The position numbers and the translations under genes were made by a program. A model generated the notes under the pieces. It saw only the letters and a program-made list of their open reading frames with translations, did no database searches and was not told the DNA's origin. A stretch of DNA of 30,364 nucleotides from the NCBI GenBank assembly GCA_025201765.1, contig MU623594.1, positions 1 to 30,364 on the forward strand, read 5' to 3'. Below are positions 20,830 to 30,364 of the stretch, one piece after another. Origin of the DNA: Daldinia sp. FL1419. Its lineage: Eukaryota; Ascomycota; Sordariomycetes; Xylariales; Hypoxylaceae. Within the stretch, counting starts at the first letter, position 1, and the number at the start of each line of letters is the position of its first letter.

Positions 20830-22114
20830 ATGGCTACCCAGGAGGCACCGCGACAATACGTCCCTCTGACCTGCCACGGACACTCCCGTCCCGTTCCACA
20901 TATCAGTTTTTCCCCTTTGGAAAAGGACGACGTCTACTATTTGATCTCGGCTTGCAAAGGTACGTGGTCAGACAGCGCGTTAAAATTATATCACTTTGCC
21001 TCTAATTCGTTATAGATGGTAATCCCATGCTTCGCGACGGTCAAACCGGAGATTGGATTGGCACTTTCATAGGCCACAAAGGCGCAGTCTGGCAAGCTAG
21101 GCTGAGTCCCGATGCCGCGACCGCCGCAACCGCTTCCGCGGACTTCACAGCGTAAGTTATGCCGTCCAGATTTTGACCCAGTACCCGTTGGCCTCCCAAG
21201 CATCTGCTAACCTCGCTGAATAGGAAAATCTGGGACACCCATACCGGTGAACTACTCTATACCCTCCAGCACGACCACATCGTACGAGCCGTAGCTTATC
21301 CGCCTGACAATTCCGACCTCGTCGCCACGGGTGGAATGGAGAAGAAGCTTCGCATCTTCGACTTGACGGAGATGAAGCCCAAGTCTACACCCGACGCCAC
21401 CACAAACGGTAACAATTCCGAGGCTGCTATCGTACCGTCGACCATCCAAGCCTCCTCCGCCTTCGAGATAGGAGCAGGCGTCCACACCGCTTCTATCAAA
21501 TTCATAGTCTGGACTAGAGATCCGAACATCTTAATCACCGCTTCTGACAACACTCTTCGGTGGTTTGACCTGCCGACCAGAAGCGTTGTGAAGCAGGAAG
21601 TCTTGGACGGAGAGATCGGCTCTTGTGAATTTTGCTCTCTGGCGCCGGAATTCACATCCAAGACCGATATAGGCGAGGGGCTGCCTGTTCTTGCGGTGGC
21701 AGCTGGGAAATCTATCTACTTCTGGGGCGGCCCCCGCGCCATGGACGAGCTGAAGCGCACCAAGATGAATTACAAGGTGGCCAGCGTCGCCGTAGACCCA
21801 AAGGGAAGGAAGATCGTTGTCGGCGAAGACATCCCGGCAACTTGGGCAAGGGTTTACAGATGGGACGACGACACAGAGATAGGTTCGTGCTATTTTTGTT
21901 TCCCTCCAGGTGATCCCTACGTTGCTAACAGCTTCGAGTAGATATTCACAAAGGCCATCACGGTCCGGTGTGGTCAGTGGCATTCTCCCCAGATGGTAAG
22001 CTCTACGCCACCGGTTCGGAAGACGGGACGATCAAGATGTGGAAAAACTGCGAAGGATTCTACGGGCTCTGGCGCGGTGGTGCGAACGGGGGAACAGAGC
22101 GAAACGCCGACTAG
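20830..22114 (+). CDS. STRAP: STRAP/unrip-like WD40 scaffold protein
   Basis: Spliced CDS 20830-20959, 21016-21151, 21224-21882 and 21942-22114, giving 365 aa. Introns are 56, 72 and 59 bp; donors are GTACGT, GTAAGT and GTTCGT, all acceptors are TAG, and TGCTAAC-type branch points are clear in introns 2 and 3. The start ATG has a good context (GGCGATGGC). The protein is a seven-blade WD40 propeller: GHSRPVPHISFSP, GHKGAVWQARLSP, HDHIVRAVAYPP, the ASSAFEIGAGVHTASIKF blade, the YKVASVAVDPKG blade and the last blade GHHGPVWSVAFSPDG to EDGTIKMWKN. These marks match serine-threonine kinase receptor-associated protein, which in animals is also the SMN-complex partner unrip. The fungal protein is probably an RNA or signalling scaffold in the cytoplasm; partners are inferred. 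About 1.4 kb from divergent DOA1. Confidence 0.94.
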
Positions 22115-23971
22115 GGTGGTACGCTTCGCGGACGACTCTCGACCGCTTCGAGCCGAAACAGCACATACGTTTTGACAAAATCTACCAGGGAGTCGCCAAA
22201 GGAAGTCATGCCTACTCCGACGGCGACGAAACTAAGCAACCAAACAGTTTTGGTGCGGCGTCGCTCGAATCTGGCCATTTCATAGGCACAATTCGAGTAA
22301 GGAGCACTTTAGATCAATTTCAGGTCACAAGTAGATGAATTACCAAAGGCGATGTTTGCCTGTCATCTCATGGTTATCAGGTAGACGCGCGAAAATACTG
22401 TTGGGGCAGGGTATCGTACTATATTGCTTGAAGCTGAGGAGCTATTGTGGCGATATGCTCAGAATAGACTACAAAGATATGCTCATAATGTAACCTTACC
22501 CTCGCAGTCTCCGCAGCCGATGAAATAGGTGACGAATCGTCTCGGTTAATTATTAGCATCAAGTACATGACCCAGTTTGACTTACGGAGTAGCTTAAGAA
22601 CCGATTTCTTATTTGATTCAAGTCCGCGCTAGGAAGATTGTAGCAAAGGCTCGTAGCTTACAACGATCTCACATGTTGCCATTTGCACGATGTTGAAATA
22701 TTGGATATTCTAAGTTCCAACTATCATCTAGCGATGCCTCGTGTCCTCAAGGTTCCTATATTGAATAGGGGCCGTCATTTTATCAGGGCGGACTTGATAT
22801 CTCTCAGCCCGATTATACCCTTTGTCTCCGAAGGACTATTACCCTCAAGCCCACGTCCCTAAACTATTGGGCCGTCTTTCGTATCGTTACGGTAGTTCCT
22901 GTTAGTATAAGCCGAAACATCCACTTGCTATAGCTTGCAAGATAGACATACGACCGAATCGTCGAATCGTGATATACGGGCGTATCTCTTGCGGTCGAGA
23001 AGCCGGATATCACAAAACACCTAGCACAGAAGTCAGATTCCGTCCTCCTAGCCCGGTGTGGTACCTTTACACAGTCGATATTTCATGTAGTAACACTACC
23101 AGCGCGCGATATTATTACGCGATGAAGGCGTCACGAGAATACATGAAACTATAGTCTATTATACCGATCTAACTAGTTTATGCGGCTTTGCTCATATGAC
23201 TATACTCGACAAATCTAACTATTAGAATTAAGAGGCTAAGCCATCCGTTAACGTTTTATTTGGGTACAGTCGGGATTAACTCCACGATATAATAGCCGCG
23301 GGGATAGTTTACGGTGGACTAAGTCGAATGCAAGCGACATCCTTAGAGTTGTAATGCATACCTGGTTCGATAGGTCTTAAACTGCCCCACGAGGCAAACT
23401 ACAAGGCGGCTTTCGAATTTGGGCATGTTCGGTAACGGTATATGCTGTGCTTACTAAAAGACTGGAGGACTTGATTCCTGGATAATTGACGAGTCGACGA
23501 GATAGGTCCTAGAATAGGCGCTCGTTGGTGGATGTGACAAGGTGAAACTCCTGCAGGGGGGGTTCCAGATGTCTGAAGCGGGATGACATCAAGTTTTGAT
23601 GGCGTTTTAGAACTGCATTTGTATGACAAACCAGGTCCTTGGCATGATTTCTACCGGAATCTGCCCAATGGGGAGGCATATCTGATTAATATATGACTGC
23701 GTGTATTAGAGGATCGACGGCCGGACAAGAAGCCGGAGTGGACTGCACCTGAATGCCATGTTCAGCCGCACGATATTAAGGTGAGCTATGGACGAGCTGC
23801 CCAAGAAATGAAGGGAGGATTCAGGGAATCCGATACGTTCCCGTCCCGATGCAAAGTTATATCGCCCGTTAACGACTCAACTACCTGCGTAGTGCCGCTG
23901 GCGGACGTGAGAAGCTAGCCTTCGACGCAGAAGTTGTATGCATCTATTCTAACTTCTCTCACGACTCGCAA
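22115..23971. other. Long spacer after STRAP
   Basis: About 1.86 kb. The first 200 bp are GC-rich, as coding-like 3' UTR; the rest is mixed. Short open frames (22039-22338, 22969-23154, 23399-23629) have no family signal. The last few hundred bases should carry the promoter of the next gene. No RNA gene or ordered repeat was recognised. Confidence 0.5.
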
Positions 23972-25290
23972 ATGGCCCAGGCGAAAGCAACTTTCGCGCG
24001 GCGGGCTGTGTTTGGCGACCGCCTCTCCGAGCTCGTCGACGTATTCATCCCACCGTGCTCCACGACCTGGTTGCTTACCACCGCAAAGCTCCCATCGCAA
24101 TATCCCCCATTCCCTACTACAGGACCCGCCTCTTGCGATCCACCGTTATGGACCGATAATATCTCGCAGGAAGGTTTCGGTTATTACTCCCCAGCTATCT
24201 GCCCCAGTGGATTTGCCGTAGGATGCGCCGCCAGAGACGTCCGGTCGGGAGAAGGGTTCCCTATAATAACGGCTGAGGAGACGGCTATGTACTGCGTCCC
24301 AAGGTGAGCTATAGCGGTATAAGAGGTGTTAAGGTGCTTGGCTGACCGCGCCATCGAATACCTAGCGGCTTTACTTGTACGTCGGATACCACCGATTTTC
24401 GCGGAGGGGTTTGGGGCTTTATGCGTCTGACGTCGGCCGCCGGTGTTCCAGTTACCGTAGGACCGGCGATCCAGATCCGCTGGCGGGCAGAAGACCTGTC
24501 ACTTCTCGCTACCGATCCCTTAAGCCCTGGCTTACCGGCAACCCCAACGGATGTTCTGACGCCAGCATCTACCAGCTCCGCTTTTCCCGACGTCTCCACA
24601 CCCGCCTTTACGACACTACCACTTCGAGTATCATCGACGGCTCTACAGGTAACATCGCTCAGCCCAACAACGGAAATTGAAGTTGGTGAGTCGCCAACTT
24701 CGTCGGAACCGGATCTTCTCGTAAGTAAGCCGGAAGAACCCGAAATACCAACGACGTTGATGCCCTTATTCTCCACCGACGAGTCAACTAGGCTAGCTCC
24801 TACACGGTCTAGCAGCACTTCACCCGCGAAGAGCGGAGCCGCTGCGGACCGGGGTGGGGACGGAGGTAATGCTACTAGCAGCACCGCATCGAGCGCCAAC
24901 ACGGCGGCTATGGCACTATCCGGTGTCTTAATTGGAATCATCTTAGGGTATTTCGCAACAACGACGATTCGCCGATACCGTCAGTATCGTACCGGTAAAG
25001 TCGAGAGATTTTTCCCCCTTGATCTCGGTGCTTTGGCAGGTCGAATATTAGCAGGGGGCACAAATAGGATTCCCTCCCATCCCACCACAATGATACAGCC
25101 GCCGAGATATCCAAATCCAGGTGCCGAGCTAGGAACAGATGGGCCAATACCGGAGATAGGTTCCGGAAGCCCCCTAGGCACGAAAGAAAACCCCGCAGAA
25201 TTAGGTGTCAATAGTGCGAGAAATAGCTGGGTGTCACGGGTATCACGAATATTTACCGTAAAGTTGACAAAAGAGACGTGGCCCGTTTAA
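23972..25290 (+). CDS. Single-pass membrane protein, fungal Cys-motif orphan family
   Basis: Spliced CDS 23972-24303 plus 24366-25290, giving 418 aa. The 62-bp intron (donor GTGAGC, branch CTGAC, acceptor TAG) joins YCVP-SGFTCTSD and restores the typical CPSG/CxPSGFxC pattern. The extracellular part has paired motifs seen in many uncharacterised ascomycete membrane proteins: an early FIPPCSTTW, CDPPLW, GYYSPAICPSGFAVGC, then YCVPSGFTC and finally AIQIRWRAEDL (about 145-155) at the end of the folded domain. A Ser/Thr/Pro-rich stalk (about 160-285, probably O-glycosylated) leads to one membrane helix (about 290-311, ALSGVLIGIILGYFA) followed by basic RRYRQYR and a cytoplasmic tail. There is no N-terminal signal peptide from the ATG, as is common in this family. 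The layout recalls wall-stress sensors, but no function is established. It converges with the terpene synthase. Confidence 0.8.
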
Positions 25291-25661
25291 TCGCTCATAA
25301 CAACTCTAAAAATACCAGCCATCGACTCAGAATATATGAAGGGCTAACAATTTTACGCGCTTTTTTGCGCAGCATGGGTCCATAGCCATTGCATAACGAC
25401 CGCGAGACTAGCACCAGCATCGATAAAGAGGCAGCGACGAAGATCTATGCACTTGTAAGAGTCATTTCGGTAACCACAATTTTACAAGATCGTGCTTTAG
25501 AATAATGATCGGGAATGTCTCGGAAACTGCAGTAGGGCTATGTGGCAAGGAAAGAGGCGAATGCCGATTTAGCGATTCAAATAAGATACTATATATATGA
25601 ACTTGACTGTTTCCTAAAGCTAGTTTATAGAATCGACAAGCTTCTAATCGACCTAAATATA
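25291..25661. other. Convergent spacer
   Basis: About 370 bp between the membrane-protein stop and the terpene-synthase stop. Nothing beyond expected 3' UTR sequence was seen. Confidence 0.55.
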
Positions 25662-26735
25662 TCACAAAACTTCAAGATTAACCACTGTCTCCCCCAAGCC
25701 GATCTCCGACAGTTTATAGCGGCTGCTAATAACATGGAACCAGATGTAACCCAAGACGTGACTGTTTAGAGCCTGTTCGTACGGTTCACGTCCTTTGATG
25801 GCGACTCGCATGCGCCACACGGCCTTCTCTGCTTCTTCAATCACTTCTCCAAGTACGGTCTGAGGATGTTTACCCTCGTAGTAAGCCCTGGAATGAATAT
25901 AATTATCCTTTTCACCAGCCTGGTCTTCCTTGTAGAATCTGTAGCGTAATCGTCAGCACGAATACTATCAAAATATATCTATACTTACGACAGCACATCG
26001 TTGGCGAGGGAAATATATTTAGACAAGTCCGGAACGGCTTCTAGGAAGCACGAAATATCAGGATAGATAGCCTTGGGGAACGTGAAGTAAGCATAGGCAT
26101 CCGAAAGACCGGTCTTGCTACGCATGTACCAAGCGAAACTCTGTCCCCCGTCAGTTCGTACTAGGTCCCGAAACCCCGAGCGAGCCTCCAAGACGCTAGC
26201 GTTATGGAAATCAAGGGACGAGCAGACGATGAAGTTGGCGACGATAGGCTCCCAGTAAGTAAAGGCGCCCCTGATTATCTGGGCCCACCCTTCTAGAAGT
26301 ATCGTAGGCTGGGGAATCCCGGCGGTAAAACGTTCGTGGAAGGCCTCAAATTCTTCTGGCGATTGGCCTGCCTCGTCGTCGACCCTGATAGCCAACCAAG
26401 TATAGATGCCGATGTATACCTGGACGTCTAGAGGATGACCAGGGAAACAAGCCTGTTATGATGTGTTAACTAAGCGACGGCATGCAATGAGTCGGGAGCA
26501 ATACAATAGCATAATTCCCCCCAACTACCAAACATTCGTAGCTGTGAGTTCCCCGAGAATGGGGGACGGCAGTATTCGCGGCATGTTCATATAAAGCCAA
26601 CCAGTACTTCTTGTTGCTCATCTCCGGCGCAGTTGTATACCCGACATTCCTTGCAAAGGAAGAAAGCAAATCACGAACGTATGACCTAGCCCCAAGCGTA
26701 TCTGTAGAGCATTGTCCTCGTCGATCTTGCGGCAT
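25662..26735 (-). CDS. TRI5-family (trichodiene-synthase-like) terpene synthase
   Basis: Spliced minus-strand CDS: 26735-26505, 26452-25989 and 25938-25662, giving 323 aa. Intron 2 (50 bp, donor GTAAGT, acceptor CAG) rebuilds ANDVLS-FYKED. For intron 1 the donor GTATTG (52 bp) is preferred because it keeps the spacing CL-x10-aromatic of the family; donor GTAGTT at 26528 would delete eight residues. The metal-binding aspartates are in YTWLAIRVDDEA (Asp102, Asp103), the second motif NDVLSFYKE has the full NSE triad (Asn228, Ser232, Glu236), and SSRYKL carries the late Arg-Tyr (305-306). All class I cyclase essentials are thus intact. Such enzymes ionise and cyclise farnesyl diphosphate in the cytosol; the product cannot be predicted, and no other trichothecene-type gene is in the window. 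It is the last gene before the telomere, with no cytochrome P450 or regulator beside it here. Confidence 0.87.
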
Positions 26736-26879
26736 GGTTGGTTCCTAATGTCAAATGCTGGTACTCTTAAGAATCTGCTAACCTCGACGAAGGATGTATG
26801 ATTTCGATGCGATTTAGAATAAATTTGCTTAAAATAACCCTAGGACGAACAAGAATGGATGTCTCTGTTTCAGGAACCC

Positions 26880-26887
26880 TTTATAAA
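26880..26887 (-). promoter_or_regulatory. Possible TATA box of the terpene synthase
   Basis: TTTATAAA (self-complementary) lies about 145 bp upstream of the ATG at 26735. It is a plausible core promoter element, assigned by position only. Confidence 0.3.
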
Positions 26888-27070
26888 CCCATAAGGATGC
26901 AAGAAGAGCGGGAAAGCGGGAAACATAAGTTTGCCGAAGCACGATAGAACGTCAGTTTATGATTAAGAGCCCGAGCCGTATATCGGATGCATGTCCCAAA
27001 GATCCTAATAATATACACCTTTTGCAGGATGACGGAAGCATACCATATATCATCTCAGAAACTCCGACCA

Positions 27071-27124
27071 ATATGTCAAGCCACGGGCAAAGGCCGTGGC
27101 ATCCAAGCTTAGCGTTTGACATAT
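27071..27124. repeat. Nested inverted repeat
   Basis: The outer arms ATATGTCAA (27071-27079) and TTGACATAT (27116-27124) are perfect complements. Inside, GCCACGG (27080-27086) and CCGTGGC (27094-27100) form a perfect 7-bp stem with a 7-nt loop. Confidence 0.75.
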
Positions 27125-27287
27125 CTTGATCTGAAGTCTAATTGGTTTTAATATATTATATTATTTTTGTCTATATAAATTTTATACAGCAATATTCGTG
27201 TTATATCATCTGTGAAGTAATAAAGATTAAAAGATAGCCTTAGATAATTATCTTTATTACATGCAAACTGATCTCCCACATGCGAGA

Positions 27288-27318
27288 TAGCAAGTCTTGG
27301 ATGCCAAGAATCTTGCTA
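27288..27318. repeat. Bulged hairpin
   Basis: TAGCAAG-TCTTGG pairs with CCAAGA-CTTGCTA with a 2-nt bulge, giving 13 bp of stem around a 3-nt loop. Part of it (CTTGGATGCCA, 27296-27306) is the inverse of TGGCATCCAAG at 27097-27107 in the preceding element. Confidence 0.7.
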
Positions 27319-28160
27319 CGGATATCCTGTGTTGGGATTTATAATATAAGATTCCGAGCGGTTGTTACGCAGCGCATGCTACTAACCGGACTTCGTATTC
27401 CCGATGAGAGCTGAATATGCCGTGCTCATCATGTAGTGAGATATAGTATTAATGATCTTTTCTGCGGAGAGCTATTCGGCCATTATTTCTGTTTATGGGC
27501 GGAAGTTAATATATGAAGATATGGATGAATTATAGAAGGGTTATAAGCCGATGATTCATAGGAGTGTTGAAGTTGGGTAGTTCTGTATCAATTGTTGGGG
27601 CACAAGGAGACACGTGAGTCCTGGGGAAGGGTAATGGAGCGTAGTACGGTGCACCATTAGTGCAAAATCGATAAAATCCAAAATGTAGATGAAAATTTGT
27701 CCAGTTTATAGGAAATGTTATGCCTTAAGTTTTTTTAAGGTTTTTTGTTGTAATAAAAATATATTGGTAATGAAAAAATGGTACTTTATTTAGCATAACA
27801 ATCCCATATATTAATTAAATTAATAATTATTAAATAAATAATTAATTATTGAACCGGTGTAGAGCGATTAGGTCATAAATATTACCTTGTAAAGACCTTT
27901 AGCTTCCTTGGAGCCAGACCTTCCAGATCTCCATAACTCTTTTAAATATAAATAAGCCTTTAAGAATTATTTTTCTTATTTAATTAATAAAAACTTAAGA
28001 TTTTATAATTTAATTTTTTTATAAAATCTTTATGTAAAAATATATAATTCCAATTTCTTTTTTAAAAATATCCTTTTAAAATATATTATTATTAATAAAT
28101 AATTATCCAGGACGAAGTCCGGTGTATTATACTGAAACTTTCCAATAAATTACTATATAA

Positions 28161-28276
28161 AATTAATAAGAAATTGATAAGAAATTGATAAGTAATTGAT
28201 AAGTAATTGATAATAATTTATAAGAGTTGATAAAAGCTGATAAGAGCTGATAAGAGTTAATAAGAGCTGATAAGGG
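28161..28276. repeat. 11-bp GATAAG minisatellite
   Basis: About ten head-to-tail 11-bp units, first of the form AATTGATAAGW and then GCTGATAAGAG. Eight units keep an exact TGATAA on the plus strand. It separates the AT-rich proximal subtelomere from the larger tandem array. Confidence 0.88.
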
Positions 28277-28309
28277 GTAAAAAAACATATTAAAAATTTA
28301 AAGTTTAAG

Positions 28310-30140
28310 AAAATATTTATGATTAGGTGCATCTTTTTTATTAGTATGAGTTAATTAGATAGGAAATAATTTATTTATGTTAAATTTAAGCTCTAATAAC
28401 TCTTATAAGATATACCTTAACCTTATATTTTTATTGTACGAAATTTTTTGGTTTTAAAAATTAATAATTTTATCCTTAAGAATTTGAATTAATTAAATAA
28501 AAAAACAACTTCTAAAAAACTTTAATAATTCTTATAAAATATGCCTTAACCTTATACTTTTATTGTATAAATTTCTATAGAAAAATTAACAATTTTATTT
28601 TTGAGAAATTGAGTTGATTAGATAGGAAAATAATTTTTAAATATTTATTTATGTTAAATAAAAACTTTAATTAAACAAAAATTTTAATAATTTTTATAGG
28701 ATATGTCTTGCATTTTATTGTATAAATTTTTATAGAAAAATTGATGATTTTATGTTTGAGAACCGGAGTTGATCAGATAGGAAAATAATTTCTGAAGGCT
28801 TATTTATGTTGAATATAAGTTTTAGTAGCTTTTGTAAGATATGGCTTATAGTTTTATTGCATAAAGTTTTATGGAAAATTAATGATTTTATATTTGAAAA
28901 TTTGAGCTGATTAAATAGGTAAACAACTTCTGAGGGCTTATATATTGAATATGAGCTTTAATTAAATAAGAATTCTAATAGTTTTTATAGGATATACCTT
29001 AATTTTATATCTTTTTTAAAAATTAATAATTTTATATTTGAGAATTTGAGTTGATTAGATAAGAAAATAATTTTTAAAAGTATATTTATGTTAAATAAAA
29101 ATTTTAATTAAATAGGAGTTTTTATAAAATATATCTTATAATTTTATTGTACGAAGTTTTATGGAAAATTGATAATTTTATACTTAAGAATTTAAGTTAA
29201 TTAAATTGGAAAATAACTTTTAAAAATTTATTTATTTAAATAAGAACTTTAATAATTCTTGTAAAATATATTTTACATTTCATTGTATAAATTTTTATTA
29301 AAAATTAATGATTTTATATTTGAAAATTTAAATTGATTAGATAGGAAAATAACTTCTAAAAATTTATTTATGTTGAATAGGAATTCTAATTAAATAAAAA
29401 TTCTTATAAAATATACCCTACATTTTATTATATAAATTTTTATAGAAAAATTAATGATTAGGTACATCCTAATTTAAGTTAATCAAATAAGAAAACAATT
29501 TTTAAAAGTTGATTTATATTAAATATAAATTCTAATTAAACAAAAGCTCTAATTAAATAAAAGTTCTAATTAAATTAAAATTTTAATTAAACAGGGGTTC
29601 CTGCAGGATATGCCCTGCAATTTTATCGTACAAATCTATAAAAAACTGACAATTCTATGTTTGAGAGCTTGAGCTAATCAGACAAGAAAACAACTTCTAA
29701 AGAGCTCTAATAGTTCTTGTAGGATATACCCTAACCCTACACTTTTATTATACAAAGCTCTATGAAAAAACTAATAATTTTGTACTTAAGAACTTAAGCT
29801 AATCAATCAAGAAAACAATTTCTAAAGATTTATTTATCTTAAACAGGAGCTCCTGCAAAATGTACCCTACAATTTTATTGTACAAATCTTTATAAAAAAA
29901 TAACAATTCTATACTTACGAACTTAAATTAATCAAATAGAAAAACAACTTTTAAGGATTTATTTACATATTAAATAATTTATAAAAACCTTAATTAAAAA
30001 GATTAGATTGGCGGACTTCGTTCTGACCTTATCACCCCAATTCATTACTATAGAAAAACTAATAATTCTATGTTTAAGAACTTAAACTAATTAAATAAGA
30101 AAACAATTCTTAAAGGTTTATTTATATATCAAAAAGCCTA
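28310..30140. repeat. Degenerate subtelomeric tandem array, at least 13 units
   Basis: A recurring unit of 125-159 bp (one of 195 bp) can be followed by a 10-base anchor (consensus CTGATCAGAC) at 28351, 28489, 28614, 28769, 28907, 29051, 29197, 29333, 29479, 29674, 29799, 29928 and 30087. Each unit also carries a segment like TTTTATTGTAYAAATTTTTATRRAAAA before the anchor (30044-30060 keeps only part) and, in most units, an AGGATATRYCCT-like segment after it, with Y for C/T and R for A/G. Units differ almost entirely by transitions, so the array is old and RIP-mutated. No open frame survives. Confidence 0.87.
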
Positions 30141-30224
30141 TAGAAATCTTAAAAGGGTTGGTTCCATGGAGGTTAATAAAATCTTACAGCTTTAATTATA
30201 TAATTACATTACAACCCTCTATAA

Positions 30225-30257
30225 CCCCCCCCTTTTTTTTTTTTTTTAAAAAAAAAA
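30225..30257. repeat. C8-T15-A10 homopolymer junction
   Basis: Three consecutive homopolymers lie about 10 bp before the telomere repeats. The lengths may be partly a sequencing or consensus artefact. Confidence 0.7.
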
Positions 30258-30267
30258 CCTTATATAA

Positions 30268-30364
30268 TTAGGGTTAGGGTTAGGGTTAGGGTTAGGGTTA
30301 GGGTTAGGGTTAGGGTTAGGGTTAGGGGTTAGGGGTGGGTTTGGGTTTGGGGTTGGGGTTGGGT
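30268..30364 (+). repeat. Telomere (TTAGGG)n
   Basis: Ten exact TTAGGG units (30268-30327) are followed by degenerate G/T-rich sequence (GGGG, TTTGGG variants) to the end. The G-rich strand runs 5' to 3' towards the window end, as expected for a right chromosome terminus. Confidence 0.97.

Larger units (their letters stand above)
26736..28100. other. Proximal subtelomere, gene-free
   Basis: The first 200 bp upstream of the terpene synthase should be its promoter. Beyond about 27,100 the sequence becomes increasingly AT-rich with TA-rich stretches typical of RIP. Two structured inverted repeats lie at 27071-27124 and 27288-27318. No open frame of note was seen. Confidence 0.6.

Noticed and set aside
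22039..22338. 99-codon frame overlapping the end of the STRAP gene
   Set aside because: It overlaps the last STRAP exon in another frame and has no family signal; the spliced STRAP frame ends in the expected place.
25662..26735. Trichothecene cluster assignment for the terpene synthase
   Set aside because: Only the fold family is supported; no other pathway gene is present and the sequence is too divergent by eye to name the product.
28310..30140. Regularly spaced repeats suggesting a CRISPR-like array
   Set aside because: Units are continuous and diverged along their whole length, with no constant repeat and variable spacer; the genome is eukaryotic and the pattern is a decayed satellite.

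Overview
The window is the right-hand end of a linear chromosome from a filamentous ascomycete (Pezizomycotina, most likely Sordariomycetes; the order cannot be fixed from this sequence). The evidence is short 50-92 bp introns with GTRNGT-type donors and CTAAC/CTGAC branch points, fungus-specific protein families (Rds1, Bim1-like copper protein, TRI5-type terpene synthase), dispersed TAGG/CCTA microsatellites between genes, AT-rich tracts that look like repeat-induced point mutation (RIP), and a terminal (TTAGGG)n array at the right edge.

Ten protein genes are supported; six needed manual splicing. From left to right they are: an Rds1-like secreted ferritin-fold protein (+, 1436-2836); SPT8, a WD40 subunit of SAGA (-, 3447-5603); a Ulp1/C48-like cysteine protease (-, 6951-8315); a PGAP4-like membrane glycosyltransferase (+, 10277-11653, 1 intron); an SRR1-domain protein (-, 12328-13175, with a second exon past an apparent stop); a Bim1-like GPI-anchored copper protein (+, 15194-16043, 2 introns); DOA1/PLAA (-, 16917-19396, 2 introns); a STRAP homologue (+, 20830-22114, 3 introns); a single-pass membrane protein of a fungal orphan family (+, 23972-25290, 1 intron); and a TRI5-family terpene synthase (-, 25662-26735, 2 introns).

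There are no operons. Genes are mainly convergent or divergent with 0.4-2 kb spacers, and the left two thirds is ordinary core gene content (chromatin, ubiquitin, RNA/WD40 scaffold and GPI functions) mixed with accessory genes. The Ulp1-like gene lies between two relic-rich, gene-free stretches.

From about 26.8 kb rightwards no gene is visible. This subtelomere holds structured inverted repeats (27.07-27.32 kb), an 11-bp minisatellite with eight TGATAA sites (28.16-28.28 kb), then at least 13 degenerate copies of a 125-195 bp tandem repeat (about 28.31-30.14 kb), a C8-T15-A10 homopolymer junction and the telomere. The array shows opposite mutation polarity in its inner and outer halves, which is the most unusual signal in the window. 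The terpene synthase is the last gene before the telomere, about 3.5 kb from it.
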